A stretch of DNA of 24,969 bases from assembly GCA_041476565.1 (NCBI GenBank), contig JBGOTQ010000063.1:1-24969 (forward strand). The letters run 5' to 3'. The DNA is from DATKMG01 sp041476565 (GTDB lineage Bacteria > Acidobacteriota > Terriglobia > Versatilivoradales > Versatilivoraceae). Below, piece after piece: positions 8,401 through 15,527 of this stretch. Under the pieces are notes generated by a model. That model worked only from the letters and a program-made list of their open reading frames with translations, ran no database searches and was not told the DNA's origin. How positions within the stretch are numbered: the first letter of the stretch is position 1; each line of letters begins with the position of its first letter. Both the position numbers and the translations under genes were made by a program.

Positions 8401-8988
8401 TTCTGTTCCTCCAAGGTTGTAGACCTTGCTACCCGGCGCGGTGGCACTGGCCAGACCCCAATCGGCGCGGGAATTGTCGCCGGTACCGCTATTGAACATG
8501 GGGGTCAAAACTGCATAGTTAAGAAAGTTGCGGCCCTGGATTGGCATGTCCTGAACAAGTCGGTTTTCAATCACCAGGTCCACATTAGCATCGTCAGTGT
8601 GAACGAGTGGAGCCGCCGCCGTGACCTCCACTTGCTGACTCACTTCACCTACCTCCAGGGAGATATCGATTCGTTGAGTGGTTCCGTTTTCAAGACTGGT
8701 AGGTGCAGAGAGCGACTTCTTGAATCCCTGCTTGGTAATTTCTACCTGGTACCTGCCTGCAATGAGATTGGAAAACACATACTCACCAGACTGTCCGGTC
8801 TGGGCCTTCCAGGTCCCACCGGTGTCCAGGTTCTTCAGCTGTACTTCTGCGACGGGAACGACCGCTTTCTGGATGTCGGTAACGGTTCCCAGGATGGTGC
8901 TCCTGAGGGTCACTTGAGCGAGGGCCGGAGCACTCGCCAGAGCCAGCATCAAAAGCGGAATCAGAGATGATTTCAGGTATTTGCCCAT
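5476..8988 (-). CDS. Oar-like TonB-dependent outer-membrane receptor
   Basis: A 1170-residue outer-membrane protein. Residues 1-25 form a signal peptide ending PALAQ. Residues about 30-110 are a carboxypeptidase-regulatory-like beta-sandwich (GTVTD...AEVQLKN...G.Y.F..L..GRYQVEI). A plug domain follows (about 115-240, with VEVTA near its start), then a long beta-barrel ending in the aromatic terminal strand YIQFALKYIF. This architecture is typical of the large Oar-like receptor family of Acidobacteriota, which import or bind oligosaccharides, peptides and other large ligands with TonB energy. The ATG at 8988 has AAGGAG eight bases upstream. The gene follows the GH42-like gene after 245 bp that contain a strong promoter, so it can be expressed alone or by readthrough. 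Its context suggests a glycan ligand; the sequence does not show which. Confidence 0.95.
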   Translation of the reverse strand: MGKYLKSSLIPLLMLALASAPALAQVTLRSTILGTVTDIQKAVVPVAEVQLKNLDTGGTWKAQTGQSGEYVFSNLIAGRYQVEITKQGFKKSLSAPTSLENGTTQRIDISLEVGEVSQQVEVTAAAPLVHTDDANVDLVIENRLVQDMPIQGRNFLNYAVLTPMFNSGTGDNSRADWGLASATAPGSKVYNLGGTEYGVGYYIDGINSNDNWVEGPTTNVNMDAVQEVKTEVVNYSAEYGRDVGQMSLTTKSGTNNLHGSVYDYRQVNGLNARDPYSKYEDPTRGRDPGHQDQYGFTVGGPVYIPRVLDLRNKLFFFASMERLRRRGQDTYLTYVPTDRERNGDFGEWLDRFPGEPSMIIYDPATFDPATQERRPYLNNIITNVNPKAVAYASHFPLPNYGSGNPEDIRNYKGQATTGINNNNWNLRFDYYLTQKDQIFFKYSRDNGQKLYENGVIPELTLGSGPVHNVDIFNGNWVRTFNPTFSNELKFSYMRAKNMSEDSKVINNFMTVDWYRNLFQNITTPGAGLSDYDKQQLGVQDDGVFATNIGTYDTGKLSDQLNGLSLGPGEYWYQAIPQWQISDSAIKVYKKHTFKMGFHHFGRDERDNDIIRTVGFTGFYTGRGPFIEDGSGWNNLAEFMTGTVTDMTQRTYIKNGSDASLWFTMPEWAAYFNDTWQFSPKLTVNLGVRYELAPQAWSTNSYWAVLDKTYPGWRMVMPGTTPGTQAKPFPADKNNFAPRFGLAYRVNDKWVARGGYGIFYETGRYKFMDQMFFNSPGYGGSQYSSSDYSAINGNDPNAVYFTMNNTFPEAQGVVKGEWPIPLGDLGGILYPRMDTPTIDADTPTTSYLQRWSLDVERELTPSMMVSLGYVGSKGTKLVIADDMNLPQQGVYLTGDDFQQARPLCLQNAAYCDRFGYVWGIHKNGNDAYHAFTVKFDKRFSHGLSILSHYTWSKQTDIVFLNNGYNNVSVIGGQWHRDWSHSASDADHPHRFVAAITYELPFGNTMKSGWVKRLVGDWQINSITTFETGSPVSVTNGDTTSHDYMGDVSSRLGDGNLPGGDRTFTRYFDTGAFVNPPDANGDGIADYRGNAGRNIIRLPGINNWDISLFKKILIRENQNIEFRWEMFNAFNHTQWSGVNTYNDTATNPLSTFGQINAGRPGRYIQFALKYIF

Positions 8989-9163
8989 GGATCAAACTCC
9001 TTGGCTGAAAGGTTTCAATAATGTTGACTACGGCTGCTCAGCAGCTTTAGTTGGTTAAATTCGGGAATTGAATTCGGAACCGCCGGGGAGATTGCCTCTC
9101 CGGTTCGAGCCAAGTGGCAGGGCGACTGTCCACCGCTCTTTGAAACGCTTCAACTTTGGGGCA

Positions 9164-9192
9164 AAATTACTCCTCAGATTAACCGTTGTCAA
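9164..9192 (-). promoter_or_regulatory. Sigma-70-type promoter for the receptor gene
   Basis: On the minus strand a perfect -35 TTGACA (9192-9187) is separated by 17 bp from TAATTT (9169-9164). The expected start would be near 9157, giving a leader of about 170 bases before the ATG at 8988. The leader contains a short palindrome (GCTGCTCAGCAGC near 9033-9045) and a possible stem around 9090-9112. Confidence 0.65.
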
Positions 9193-9233
9193 GAGAAAAA
9201 TACGGGAATGGCGAAAGGATCTCCCTCGAGACC

Positions 9234-11966
9234 TTAGTTTACAGCCAGCCGCTGCTCGGCTCGAGATCCTGTGGCGATATCGTGAACTTTTATGCTGTAT
9301 TCCCCCCTGGGCAAATTCACAGCCAGTGGCAGCTCCCATATAACCCTCCCTTGGGGAGCGGCCAGATTCCGGGTCAGCATCGAGAGTTCGCGGCCTGCCG
9401 GATCAATCAGCTGAACCCGAAATGTATGAGTATTACCCAGCACCGGGCCATTCAAATTCAGGTGGACCTCAACCAACTCCCCGGGGCTGACTTGTCTGGG
9501 AGCGTTAATTACCAGGCCCCTCACAGGTTCTGGGAGGATGGCTAGGATCGTAGGCTGGATCTCACCTAATGGGAAGATATGGGTCTTTTTCTTCCCCAGG
9601 AAGATCCCCAAGCGGGCGTCGTAGAGCGCGACGTCCTGTTCGAAATCGATCTTCAACTCCAGGGGTCTCTTCAAAGCCGTCTGTTTTTGGTAGTCTGCCG
9701 GTCCTAACTCCGAGACCATCAACCCGTAGTTCCGGTGGATTCCCAGAATTCGAAGGCTCCCGCATTGCCAGGGATGTGCTTCAACGCCAGTTACCTCCTT
9801 GCCGTCAGACTGTGTGAGAGTGTATTGGCCGGGAACATTGGCAGATTTCAAGAGCCCCGCTACGAGATGGCGAAGGCTTTCCCCTTCCAAAGGCTGGAGC
9901 CTCCAAAAATGGTAATTCGTGATGTCAGCATTGAGATAAATCGACCTCCCCTTACCGTGTTGGCTGACAATTACAGCCGGTGTGCCCTTGGCATCCCGGT
10001 AAAGCACCGTTGCGCCAGATACCACTTTGATTCCCGGCTCAGCCGCTGAGACGTTGTCCAGGGTCAGTGGGTATTGAGATCCCTTTTCCTTCCCCACGTA
10101 TTGCAGACCAGGAGGGCCAGGGTCAAATCTCTGGTCTGAGCGTTGAATGCCGAAAAGACCGTCCAGCTGCCCCTCCGGTAGCCGTTTAGAGTGGTTGTCC
10201 ATCAAGGCAGTTCGACAATCGGCGATCAATGTCCCACCTCGTTCGACAAACCGCTTGAGGGCGGCACATTCGCCCCTGGACATGGCCATCGATTGCGGCA
10301 AGATCATGACCCTGGCAGGCTTGCTGTCAAATGCGCCGTTTTCCATTTGTGCGTAGGAGACGAAGGTGTATTGCCGCAGATTATCCTCGAGCAGGTAGAG
10401 GGTCGACTGGCGCAGCCGGAGAAATCTTGATTCCGTGTACTCATACCTCGAGCGCTTGTCCACCCACCCTTCTCCCAGTGGCTCGTGCTCAATCATCCAG
10501 TGGGCGGTTATGGAAGGTTGAGAGTAGTGGACAGCGATGGGGTCGTTGACCCGCTCCATATGACAAAGCTGCATGCCCAGCCCGCCAGTTAATTCCTGAT
10601 AAGTCGGGGCAACCTTCTCACCTAAGGAGGTCGGTTTGCCGGCAGCATCCAGGTACCGATTCTCCTCGTCATAGATGATCACGCCCCGATCACCATGCAG
10701 GGCCTGATACCAGAGACGCCAAATCTCCATGTTGTCGGCCCCGAATCCCGTGGTTAAGGCTGGTTTTTGCGGCACGAACGATCGCCAGATCTCCCGGTTG
10801 CAGCCAATGTTGTAAGGCTCCGCCACATCGATGGCTTGCGAAAGCAGCCAGTAGTCGTAACCTCCAAAAGCGCTCGGCGCCTGACAGCCGACCAGACCAG
10901 CGATGGCACCTGGTTCAACCGATCTTACAGTTTCGCTGGCCTTTCTGGCCGCGTCAGAAAAAGTGACATTCATGAAAGTGCGATGGTCAGCCCAGGGGGA
11001 GAGGTTGTCATCTCCGCGCTTCATCATTTCATCCGTGGTGAGAGGCGTCACATCCTCCAGAGTCGTAAAGTCGGTTCCCCACTCCTGATTGATTGCCTGC
11101 AAGGAGCCATACTGAGACAGTAGCCACTTCCCCATAGTCTTAAGCGTCAGAGGGCAAAAGCAGAAATCCCAAGCTTCTATCAGGTTGGCGACTCCGGTTT
11201 CGTCGGTAGAATAAAAGAAAGGCTTGAATCGCATCTGGGCCAGGACCACCTGACGTATCTTAGCCATAGCTCTGGATTCAGCTTCGGTATCGTGAAAGCA
11301 GGGTCGGCGGAAGAAGGGCTCTTTTCGGCTCCGGTCGGCCTTGTAGGCAACCTTGGTCTCCAACATCAACTTGTCCTTGGGATCCAGTTCTGGCGTATGG
11401 TAGGGGGCATAGAACTCGTCAGCCATCTGGTCACAATAGAAACGGTAATCATTCTTCCACCAGATGGCGGCCCCCTCCGGGGTGCGGCTGGCTACATTTT
11501 GGATTTGTCCTGCCGTGACCCCCAGTTCACGCAAGCCTGCTTGTTGTTCGCGGCGATAAGGGTAATACATGATGACCTGGTAGTCGTCCCAGGGTTCGGC
11601 AGGAGTTACAATGAACTCCGTTCGATGGGCCTTCAGCGTCGTGGAACCCACAGCCAGTTCGGCCTCCAGGTAATTCTGCAGTGCGACAGCCCGCCTCAAA
11701 GGGAGAAGGACACGCACAGTGTTTCCGTCAACGGCCATCTCCCGTTGCTCAACGGCCACGGTTCGGTCATAACTGTCACTCCAGACCAGCCTCAGTGTGC
11801 CCTGGCCTTTCAGTGGGGAAGGTAATTTCAGTGTGACTTTCAGCGTGTCATGGCGAGTCACCAATGCCCTGTCAATCTCCAGCGATTGCGCCGCGGCGTG
11901 GGTTGTGAATAGCAAAACCACCAAAACCATTGTCCTGAGCATAGGATTTTCTTTCTTGTCCGGCAT
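9234..11966 (-). CDS. GH42-like beta-galactosidase-family protein, secreted
   Basis: A 910-residue protein with signal peptide MPDKKENPMLRTMVLVVLLF ending near THAAAQ. An N-terminal beta domain (about 30-125) is followed by a barrel resembling GH42 (about 130-470). The stretch with D255-E256, C-x-C (269 and 271) and KWLLSQYGSLQAINQEWG matches the GH42 region around the acid/base residue, although the usual N-E is D-E here. The usual nucleophile region reads TTGFGADN and shows no clear glutamate. A GH42-type trimerisation (flavodoxin-like) domain follows at about 540-690, including RGECAALKRFVERGGTLIADC. The C-terminal beta domains continue to the end. The ATG at 11966 overlaps the stop of the upstream ROK gene (TGATG), suggesting translational coupling. 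An in-frame GTG at 11975 and an ATG at 11942 are alternatives. It is probably a glycan-acting or glycan-binding protein; beta-galactosidase activity is not assured. Confidence 0.85.
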   Translation of the reverse strand: MPDKKENPMLRTMVLVVLLFTTHAAAQSLEIDRALVTRHDTLKVTLKLPSPLKGQGTLRLVWSDSYDRTVAVEQREMAVDGNTVRVLLPLRRAVALQNYLEAELAVGSTTLKAHRTEFIVTPAEPWDDYQVIMYYPYRREQQAGLRELGVTAGQIQNVASRTPEGAAIWWKNDYRFYCDQMADEFYAPYHTPELDPKDKLMLETKVAYKADRSRKEPFFRRPCFHDTEAESRAMAKIRQVVLAQMRFKPFFYSTDETGVANLIEAWDFCFCPLTLKTMGKWLLSQYGSLQAINQEWGTDFTTLEDVTPLTTDEMMKRGDDNLSPWADHRTFMNVTFSDAARKASETVRSVEPGAIAGLVGCQAPSAFGGYDYWLLSQAIDVAEPYNIGCNREIWRSFVPQKPALTTGFGADNMEIWRLWYQALHGDRGVIIYDEENRYLDAAGKPTSLGEKVAPTYQELTGGLGMQLCHMERVNDPIAVHYSQPSITAHWMIEHEPLGEGWVDKRSRYEYTESRFLRLRQSTLYLLEDNLRQYTFVSYAQMENGAFDSKPARVMILPQSMAMSRGECAALKRFVERGGTLIADCRTALMDNHSKRLPEGQLDGLFGIQRSDQRFDPGPPGLQYVGKEKGSQYPLTLDNVSAAEPGIKVVSGATVLYRDAKGTPAVIVSQHGKGRSIYLNADITNYHFWRLQPLEGESLRHLVAGLLKSANVPGQYTLTQSDGKEVTGVEAHPWQCGSLRILGIHRNYGLMVSELGPADYQKQTALKRPLELKIDFEQDVALYDARLGIFLGKKKTHIFPLGEIQPTILAILPEPVRGLVINAPRQVSPGELVEVHLNLNGPVLGNTHTFRVQLIDPAGRELSMLTRNLAAPQGRVIWELPLAVNLPRGEYSIKVHDIATGSRAEQRLAVN

Positions 11967-12814
11967 CAAAGGCACAAGGCTGCTGCGCCGAGGATGGCTA
12001 CCTGGTCAATTTCAGAGACCTCGATCTTCAGGGCTCGGGCAGCGTGCTGATAGAGAAACTTCTCAAGCGACCTCCGGAGGCTCTTCTCAAAGTACTGGAA
12101 ATCCCGGCTCACAGACCCTCCCAGGATGATGATTTCCGGGTCAACAGCATACATCACGAATTGGATGGCATCGCCCAGGACGAGACCAAACTCCTCAAAA
12201 ATCCGGCATGCCTCGACATCCCCGTGGGAGGCCTGCGCGGCAAGCACTTCGCCAGTCACGCCGTAATTCCTCTGAAAAAACTGCCCGCTGGCATAATTCT
12301 CCAGAATCCCATCTCGATATGGAACCACCCCGAATTCTCCGGCTCCGCAATGGCTCCCGGAATAAAGCTGGCCATTGAGAATCAATCCAGTCCCAAGGCC
12401 GGTTCCAATGACCATCCCCGCTGCATTTCTGTAGCCCCTGGCTTTGCCAAAATGCTTTTCGCCCAGGACAAAGCAATTGGCATCATTGTTAATCAGCACG
12501 GGGATTCGGTAGCGATCCTCCAGGAGGGACCGGAGAGGAACCTCGGTCCACGAAGGGATATTCAGAGTGTCATAAACGATACCCCGATCCAAATCCACCA
12601 CAGAAGGGACTCCTACCCCAATACCCGCTACATCCGGCCCATGGAGCGTGTCAATCAGCGTGGTGATTTCCTCCAGAACTTGATCGAGTGAACCATTGGC
12701 GTCGATCCGCCTGGACTTTAGCCGCGTTATCTTTCCGTTCCGCACCAAGCCAACCCGGACGTTGGTTCCACCCAGGTCGACACCCAGCAACGACCCTTCG
12801 TTCGTATTGCTCAT
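11966..12814 (-). CDS. ROK family sugar kinase or regulator-like protein (282 aa)
   Basis: Cytoplasmic protein of the ROK (repressor, ORF, kinase) family, with the ATP-binding motif D13-x-GGT (15-17), the catalytic N110-D111 pair and a G-rich phosphate loop (GTGLGTG, 137-143). E160 in GAGEFG matches the sugar-binding glutamate. The histidine expected three residues later is V163, and the C-x-C-G-x-x-G-C zinc motif is absent. E172 and the following ASG fit the end of the ROK signature. There is no N-terminal helix-turn-helix, so a hexose or N-acyl-hexosamine kinase is more likely than a repressor. It follows the other ROK gene by 76 bp, and its TGA overlaps the ATG of the GH42-like gene. Substrate unknown. 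Confidence 0.9.
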   Translation of the reverse strand: MSNTNEGSLLGVDLGGTNVRVGLVRNGKITRLKSRRIDANGSLDQVLEEITTLIDTLHGPDVAGIGVGVPSVVDLDRGIVYDTLNIPSWTEVPLRSLLEDRYRIPVLINNDANCFVLGEKHFGKARGYRNAAGMVIGTGLGTGLILNGQLYSGSHCGAGEFGVVPYRDGILENYASGQFFQRNYGVTGEVLAAQASHGDVEACRIFEEFGLVLGDAIQFVMYAVDPEIIILGGSVSRDFQYFEKSLRRSLEKFLYQHAARALKIEVSEIDQVAILGAAALCL

Positions 12815-12890
12815 AGTCTCTTAGAATCTGTTCTCATTGCGAAGATCAAATCATGATGCTGCCTCTCTTTGCGGCTGCTTCATGAATCTG

Positions 12891-13790
12891 TCACCCAGCA
12901 CTGGCCAGTGCCGCTCCGATTAAGCCGGCGTCAGGACCCAAACCGGCCTTCAGGATCGGGAGATTCTGCGAGACATCTGACCAGATATGGCGTCGGACCG
13001 AGCCGATAAAGCTCTCCCAGTAGAGTCCACCCGCCATCCCCAGTCCGCCTCCCACAATGATAGCCTCGGGATCCAGCACATTGACTAGGAAGCCAACATG
13101 GCAGCCCAGCGCTTCCCCTGCCGATCCCACTACCTGCAGCGCCCTGGCATCTCCATCCTCAACGGCTGCTAGGACGTCTTCGGCCTGTCCTGCTGGCCGA
13201 GGCCGTCCTACATTGTATCTGGCAAGAAGGGCCGGACCGGATGCCAGATCTTCCAGCACAGACTGAAACTGTAAATTGCATCGGGGGCATACCGACGTTA
13301 TGGGGCCACTGGCGAGGACCAGGGCGTTGCCGTGAGAACCGGCATAAGGAACCCCATCTTTAACCAGGCTGTAACTGATGCCGGTTCCGACCGTCACATA
13401 TGCAAATATTTTATAGGATCGCCCTGTCCCCAAAACCGCCTCTGCCAGGGCAGCAGCCCGGACGTCGGCCTCGATCATGGCCGGGGCCAGTGCGCCGAAT
13501 TCAGCTCGAACCGGCAGGTCCGACCAGTGAATGGTGTGCGAGCTTGTCACATTCCCTGCTGGATCCACCAGTTCAGCCACACCCACGCCGATACCTGCAA
13601 CAGAGAGATTTAAGACCTCGGCGTGGGCTTTCAACTCCCGGGCCAGATTCAGACCGTCACGAAGGACAAGCCGGCCTCCGCGTTTCGGCAATGTCGGGAT
13701 AACTTTTTTCTGTAGAATCTCCCCCGAAGCGAGATCCACCAGCCCCCCTGCAATCTTGGTTCCTCCCACATCCAGACCAATGGCAATCAA
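12891..13790 (-). CDS. Divergent ROK family protein (299 aa)
   Basis: ROK fold with D7-x-GGT (9-11), D109 at the catalytic position (A-D-V-R instead of N-D-A-N) and a GTG phosphate loop (135-137). By eye the sugar-site motif G-x-x-G-x-A-G-E-x-G-H reads GSHGNALVLAS (151-161), so glutamate is replaced by V158 and histidine by S161. A C-P-R-C pair (168-171) remains near the zinc site, and E180/ASG closes the signature. Ligand choice is therefore likely different from glucokinase-type ROKs. The start is TTG at 13790: an in-frame TAA lies immediately upstream and the next codons already encode the conserved N-terminus. No good Shine-Dalgarno is visible. The TTG overlaps a TATAAT sequence. It heads the ROK-ROK-GH42-receptor gene series. 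Confidence 0.87.
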   Translation of the reverse strand: MIAIGLDVGGTKIAGGLVDLASGEILQKKVIPTLPKRGGRLVLRDGLNLARELKAHAEVLNLSVAGIGVGVAELVDPAGNVTSSHTIHWSDLPVRAEFGALAPAMIEADVRAAALAEAVLGTGRSYKIFAYVTVGTGISYSLVKDGVPYAGSHGNALVLASGPITSVCPRCNLQFQSVLEDLASGPALLARYNVGRPRPAGQAEDVLAAVEDGDARALQVVGSAGEALGCHVGFLVNVLDPEAIIVGGGLGMAGGLYWESFIGSVRRHIWSDVSQNLPILKAGLGPDAGLIGAALASAG

Positions 13791-13860
13791 TTATATACCC
13801 CACGTGGATGGCACGAATCTCATCAGCCGACGGCACTTCGATCCGTGCTCGGACTTCTTT

Positions 13861-13942
13861 TATGAGAATACGGCTTGGGGTGGAGGGTCGCGCCCCGTCG
13901 CGACCGCGGCCCCGATGAAGCGGGGCCCTCCAGCATTTTCAT
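13861..13942. repeat. GC-rich hairpin repeat element, copy 1
   Basis: This begins TATGAGAATACGGC, contains TGGAGGGTCGCGCC and CGTCGCGACC, and ends CCCTCCAGCATTTTCAT. The outer stem is TGGAGGG/CCCTCCA, with an inner stem GGCCCCG/CGGGGCC. It shares both ends and the TGGAGGGTCGCG core with 19005-19079. It fills part of the gap upstream of the ROK gene. Confidence 0.75.
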
Positions 13943-13965
13943 CGACCATGTTGACCTGATAAAGG

Positions 13966-14117
13966 TCGTGGGGCACGAGAAACAGGAGCCGAAGGCGAGG
14001 TGCCGGTGGGCACCGCCGACCGCGACGCCCTGGGCTACTCTCCTTCGCCCACTTCGTGGGCTGGAGGCCATTTTCATCCGGCGTGGCGAATTTGAAAAGG
14101 CCATAGGGCACTTTTAC
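13966..14117 (-). repeat. Long palindromic repeat element, compact copy
   Basis: Reading on the minus strand from 14117, this segment shares about 80 percent identity over its first 85-90 bases with the plus-strand segment at 22844-22932. Shared landmarks are AGCCCACG, AGTGGGCGAA, GAGAGTAGCCCA and, further on, GGGCGTCGCGG and CGCCTTCGGCTCCTG. The whole gap 13791-14143 is occupied by this and the neighbouring hairpin element, and no gene is seen in it. Confidence 0.75.
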
Positions 14118-14143
14118 GGGGTCTGCCTTGTGACTGCTTTTAC

Positions 14144-15517
14144 CTAGAGGCTCCAGCCTTCCCGATACTGATAGCGCAGCTGCTGGGTGGCTTCGTCGCT
14201 GTTAGTGACCTTGAAGTTCTCGGCGTCCCAAATTAGCTTTTTTCCCATGAGACGGACTGAAATTGTGCCGAGCAATACGGCTTCCGTCATGGGACCGGCA
14301 AAGTCAGGGAAATTAGATCGGGGGGTGCCATTGCCTTTGCAGGCTTCTAGCCACTCCTTATGGTGCCCGATCGAACGCGGCAACGATTTGGGAGGCCGCT
14401 GATAAGCTAGCATCTTAGACTCAGGGATCAATCGAGGGCTTTCCCCCCCCCAGCCTTCCACCAGAATCGTTCCCTTGTCACCCACAAAGATCAGCCCGTC
14501 CTCGTGATTCAACTCCCGGTTATCTTCGAGTTCAGGAGGGCGGGGTGGCAAGAGGCCGCCATCGTACCAATGCATTTTCACTGGAGGCATCTCTCCACGC
14601 GCCGGAAACTCGTAATGAACAATGGATGCAACCGGAAGGGTCTCTTCAAAAACAGGAGTAGAACTGGCGTGCACACTGGTCGGAGCGGTGAGCTTCAAGG
14701 CCGAGAAGGCTGGAGCGATATTGTGAATTCCCATATCGCCAAGTCCGCCGGAGCCGAAGTCCCACCATCCGCGCCAGGCAAAGGGGACGTAGGCTGGATG
14801 ATAAGGCCGATACGGCGCAGAGCCAAGCCATAGATCCCAATCCAGCGTCGAAGGCACAGGAGGAGTATCCTTGGGACGTTCAACACCCTGGGCCCAATAC
14901 AGATCCTTTTTCCCCAGGTGAGTGGGCCGGTCTGACCAGACATGGACTTCCCGCACCGACCCGATGGCTCCATCCCAAATCCATTCGTTGATCAAACGGT
15001 TTCCTTCGAAGGCCATTCCCTGATTCCCCATCTGCGTAGCCACCTTCGCCTCTCGGGCAGCTTTGCCGATGGCTCGAGCTTCGTATACAGTGCGAGTGAG
15101 CGGTTTCTCACAATAAACGTGTTTGCCCTTCTTGATCGCATACATCGAAGCCGGCGCATGAGTATGATCGGGCACAGCCACCAGGACTGCGTCGATCTTG
15201 TCTTTTTCCTTCTCGAGCATTTCCCGGTAGTCCCGATACTTGGGTGCCTGTGGGTACTTGGCAAAGGTTTCCTCTGCATGTTTCCAATCGACATCGCAAA
15301 GAAACGCGATGTGTGCCCCTGCCTGATCCAGTTGTTCGATATCCCAGGCGGCTTGACCGCCAGCCCCAACACAGGCGATGTTCAGCTTGTCACTGGGAGC
15401 AGGGAACCCGCTTGCTCCCAGCACATAACGGGGCACAATCATAAAGGTGCTGGCAGTAGCCGCGCCGGCCAGAAAATTTCGCCTTGACATCTTTGAGTCC
15501 GCATTTGTCTTCTGCAT
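14144..15517 (-). CDS. Tat-exported Gfo/Idh/MocA family oxidoreductase (457 aa)
   Basis: NAD(P)-dependent sugar dehydrogenase family. A twin-arginine signal S11-R-R-N-F-L16 is followed by a hydrophobic stretch and a likely cleavage near 35-40. The Rossmann domain starts at KLNIACVGAGG (44-54). The family lysine is in E137-K138-P139, and the substrate-side motif GGLGDMGIH (257-265) holds D261 and H265. A large second domain contains many tryptophans (WRGWWDF, 248-254). The start at 15517 has AGGAGG overlapping the stop of the preceding oxidoreductase gene, with only 8 bp between the genes, so the two are translated from one message. Likely role: oxidation of a sugar or glycoside outside the cytoplasm with tightly bound cofactor, as for Zymomonas glucose-fructose oxidoreductase. 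The exact substrate is unknown. Confidence 0.93.
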   Translation of the reverse strand: MQKTNADSKMSRRNFLAGAATASTFMIVPRYVLGASGFPAPSDKLNIACVGAGGQAAWDIEQLDQAGAHIAFLCDVDWKHAEETFAKYPQAPKYRDYREMLEKEKDKIDAVLVAVPDHTHAPASMYAIKKGKHVYCEKPLTRTVYEARAIGKAAREAKVATQMGNQGMAFEGNRLINEWIWDGAIGSVREVHVWSDRPTHLGKKDLYWAQGVERPKDTPPVPSTLDWDLWLGSAPYRPYHPAYVPFAWRGWWDFGSGGLGDMGIHNIAPAFSALKLTAPTSVHASSTPVFEETLPVASIVHYEFPARGEMPPVKMHWYDGGLLPPRPPELEDNRELNHEDGLIFVGDKGTILVEGWGGESPRLIPESKMLAYQRPPKSLPRSIGHHKEWLEACKGNGTPRSNFPDFAGPMTEAVLLGTISVRLMGKKLIWDAENFKVTNSDEATQQLRYQYREGWSL

Positions 15518-15521
15518 TGAA

Positions 15522-15527
15522 CCTCCT
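15522..15527 (-). promoter_or_regulatory. Shine-Dalgarno overlapping the upstream stop codon
   Basis: AGGAGG on the minus strand overlaps the last bases of the TAG (15528-15526) of the upstream oxidoreductase and lies four bases from the ATG at 15517. It sets that start rather than the in-frame upstream ATG at 15700. Confidence 0.8.

Noticed and set aside
8110..8970. 286-codon open frame antisense to the receptor gene
   Set aside because: It lies wholly opposite a clearly coding receptor domain, has no recognisable domain, and is a by-product of codon bias.
11292..11825. 177-codon plus-strand frame opposite the GH42-like gene
   Set aside because: Shadow of the GH42-like coding sequence with no recognisable motif.
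13805..13830. TGGCAC near 13810 as a sigma-54 -24 element
   Set aside because: The matching -12 TTGC at the right spacing is missing, and it is on the plus strand, away from any gene start.
13823..14104. Minus-strand reading frame of 93 codons similar to a plus-strand frame at 22857-23045
   Set aside because: The similarity is explained by the shared palindromic DNA repeat. Substitutions are not biased to third positions, and the similarity stops at the repeat boundary.
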